This document shows positions 9,034 through 10,421 of a stretch of 10,421 bases of DNA, one piece after another (the stretch's first letter is position 1; each line of letters starts with the position of its first letter). The stretch is from an uncultured Novosphingobium sp. Its GTDB lineage: Bacteria > Pseudomonadota > Alphaproteobacteria > Sphingomonadales > Sphingomonadaceae. The translations under genes were made by a program, and so were the position numbers. Under the pieces are notes generated by a model. The model did not search any database, was not told where the DNA came from, and worked only from the letters and a program-made list of their open reading frames with translations. The DNA is taken from the NCBI GenBank assembly GCA_938005655.1, contig CALLNA010000230.1:1-10421 (forward strand), written 5' to 3'.

Positions 9034-10421
9034 ATGCCCAGCTACACCGCGCCGACCCGCGACGCGCGCTTCATCATCAACGAGGTCCTGCGGCTTGAAA
9101 GCTACGGCAACCTGCCCGGCTTCGAGGGCGCCTCGCCGGACATCGTCGATGCTGTGGTCGAGGAATCGGGCAAGTTCGCCGGAGAGGTGCTCGCCCCGCT
9201 CAATGCCTCGGGCGATGCCGAGGGCTGCACCCGCCATCCCGACGGCTCGGTGACGACGCCGAAGGGCTTCAAGGAGGCTTTCGCCCAGTTCCGCGAGGCA
9301 GGCTGGGGCACGTTGACCGCGCCGGCCGAGTTCGGCGGCCAGGCCATGCCGCACGTCCTGGCCTTCGTGGTCGAGGAGTTCATGTCCTCGGCCAACCAAG
9401 CCTTCGCGATGTATCCGGGCCTGACTAACGGCGCGGTCTCGGCCCTGCTGGCCAAGGCCTCGCCGGAGCTCCAGCAGCGCTATCTGCCGAAGATGATCTC
9501 GGGCGAATGGCTCGGGACGATGAACCTGACCGAGCCTCAGTGCGGCACCGATCTCGGCCTGATCCGGACCAAGGCCGTACCTCAGGCGGACGGCACCTAT
9601 TCCATCACCGGGACCAAGATCTTCATCTCGTCGGGCGACAACGACCTGGCCGACAACATCATCCACCTCGTCCTGGCCAAGACGCCGGACGCGCCGGATT
9701 CGACCAAGGGCATCTCGCTGTTCGTGGTGCCCAAGGTGCTGGTGAACGCGGACGGCTCGCTCGGCGCGTACAACGCGGTCTCTTGTGGGGCGATCGAGCA
9801 CAAGATGGGCATCCACGCCAACGCGACCTGCGTGATGAACTACGACGGGGCGACCGGATGGCTGGTCGGCGAGGAGAACAAGGGTCTCGCCGCGATGTTC
9901 ATCATGATGAACGCGGCGCGGCTCGGCGTCGGCCTGCAGGGCGTCGCGATGGGCGAGACGGCCTATCAGAACGCGGTCGTCTATGCCGGCGACCGGCGGC
10001 AGGGGCGCGCGTTGACCGGCCCGGCCGAGCCGAACGAGAAGGCGGACCCGCTGTTCGTCCACCCCGACGTGCGCCGGATGCTGATGCACGGCAAGGCGTG
10101 GACCGAGGGGCTGCGCGCGCTCTGCCTGTGGGGCGGGCTGCTGGTCGATCTGGAACATGGCGCGGCGGCGGAGGAGGAGCGCCAGTCGGCGGCCGACCTG
10201 ATCGGGCTGCTCACTCCGGTCATCAAGGGCGTCGGCACCGACAAGGGCTATGAGATCGCCACCAACGCGCAGCAGGTTTATGGCGGCCACGGCTACATCC
10301 AGGAATGGGGGATGGAGCAGTACGTCCGCGATGCGCGGATCGCGATGATCTACGAGGGCACCAACGGCGTGCAAGCGATGGACCTCGTCGGGCGCAAGCT
10401 GGCGACGAACGGCGGCCGCGC
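9034..10421 (+). CDS. Acyl-CoA dehydrogenase, DmdC-like (cut by right edge)
   Basis: An FAD flavoenzyme that oxidises an acyl-CoA to the enoyl-CoA. The frame is open from the ATG at 9034 to the right edge (462 residues, no stop). GGAGAG (9023-9028) lies 5 nt upstream. Seen: a long N-terminal region beginning MPSYTAPTRDARFIINEVL, which belongs to the roughly 590-600-residue class with an extra N-terminal helix set, the FAD/substrate signature N164-L-T-E-P-Q-C-G-T-D at 164-173, GTKIFISSGDND, the HKMGIHAN strand, YGGHGYIQEWG, and the catalytic glutamate E441 in IYEGTNG. This class includes 3-methylmercaptopropionyl-CoA dehydrogenase (DmdC), but most members annotated that way probably act on other medium- or long-chain acyl-CoAs. 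The class's own C-terminal domain would lie beyond the window. It is coupled to the MerR gene in one operon. The family is sure; the substrate is not. Confidence 0.93.
   Translation, partial: MPSYTAPTRDARFIINEVLRLESYGNLPGFEGASPDIVDAVVEESGKFAGEVLAPLNASGDAEGCTRHPDGSVTTPKGFKEAFAQFREAGWGTLTAPAEFGGQAMPHVLAFVVEEFMSSANQAFAMYPGLTNGAVSALLAKASPELQQRYLPKMISGEWLGTMNLTEPQCGTDLGLIRTKAVPQADGTYSITGTKIFISSGDNDLADNIIHLVLAKTPDAPDSTKGISLFVVPKVLVNADGSLGAYNAVSCGAIEHKMGIHANATCVMNYDGATGWLVGEENKGLAAMFIMMNAARLGVGLQGVAMGETAYQNAVVYAGDRRQGRALTGPAEPNEKADPLFVHPDVRRMLMHGKAWTEGLRALCLWGGLLVDLEHGAAAEEERQSAADLIGLLTPVIKGVGTDKGYEIATNAQQVYGGHGYIQEWGMEQYVRDARIAMIYEGTNGVQAMDLVGRKLATNGGR

Noticed and set aside
8527..10374. 615-residue open frame antisense to the MerR and acyl-CoA dehydrogenase genes
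   Set aside because: Both sense genes have clear domain motifs. The antisense frame is compositional shadow with no recognisable domain.

Overview
The window is dense, high-GC (visibly about two thirds G+C) bacterial chromosome with almost no spacer DNA. Gene content and protein style (separate GlyQ and GlyS chains, a bacterial pyruvate phosphate dikinase, an NDUFAF5-like methyltransferase divergent from comF, a stand-alone HisI, and a MerR regulator next to a large acyl-CoA dehydrogenase) point to an alphaproteobacterium, most likely Sphingomonadales. The genus is not resolvable by eye. No insertion sequence, phage gene, tRNA, rRNA or CRISPR array is visible.

Layout. 1-476 (minus) is the N-terminal part of an exported TraB/GumN-family protein cut by the left edge. 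A 100-bp divergent spacer holds a perfect 14-bp palindrome. 577-6338 (plus) is glyQ, glyS, ppdK: glyQ and glyS overlap in ATGA, and glyS and ppdK are separated by about 90 bp carrying a promoter-like pair of boxes and a bulged hairpin just before the ppdK ribosome binding site. ppdK ends tail-to-tail, 9 bp away, with a minus-strand SAM-methyltransferase-like gene (6348-7091). That gene is divergent from comF (7155-7889).

After comF comes the only gene-free stretch over 300 bp (7890-8197). It is not featureless. It contains a perfect 10-bp terminator hairpin whose U-run lies on the minus strand, a nested stem domain, a second domain closed by CCCTGA/TCAGGG with three hairpins, and a duplicated sequence block. 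No recognised minus-strand gene lies upstream of that terminator, so a minus-strand structured RNA is the best candidate for something undescribed here. Then come hisI (8198-8566), a MerR-family regulator (8602-9018) with an ACGT-type dyad directly upstream, and a DmdC-like acyl-CoA dehydrogenase (9034 to the right edge).

How the genes work together. GlyQ and GlyS form the two-subunit glycyl-tRNA synthetase. PpdK interconverts pyruvate and PEP. The MerR gene and acyl-CoA dehydrogenase look like a regulator-catabolic operon for acyl-CoA oxidation, probably autoregulated through the dyad. HisI performs one step of histidine biosynthesis. Most of the window is ordinary housekeeping sequence; the comF-hisI gap and a few regulatory sites are what merit a second look.
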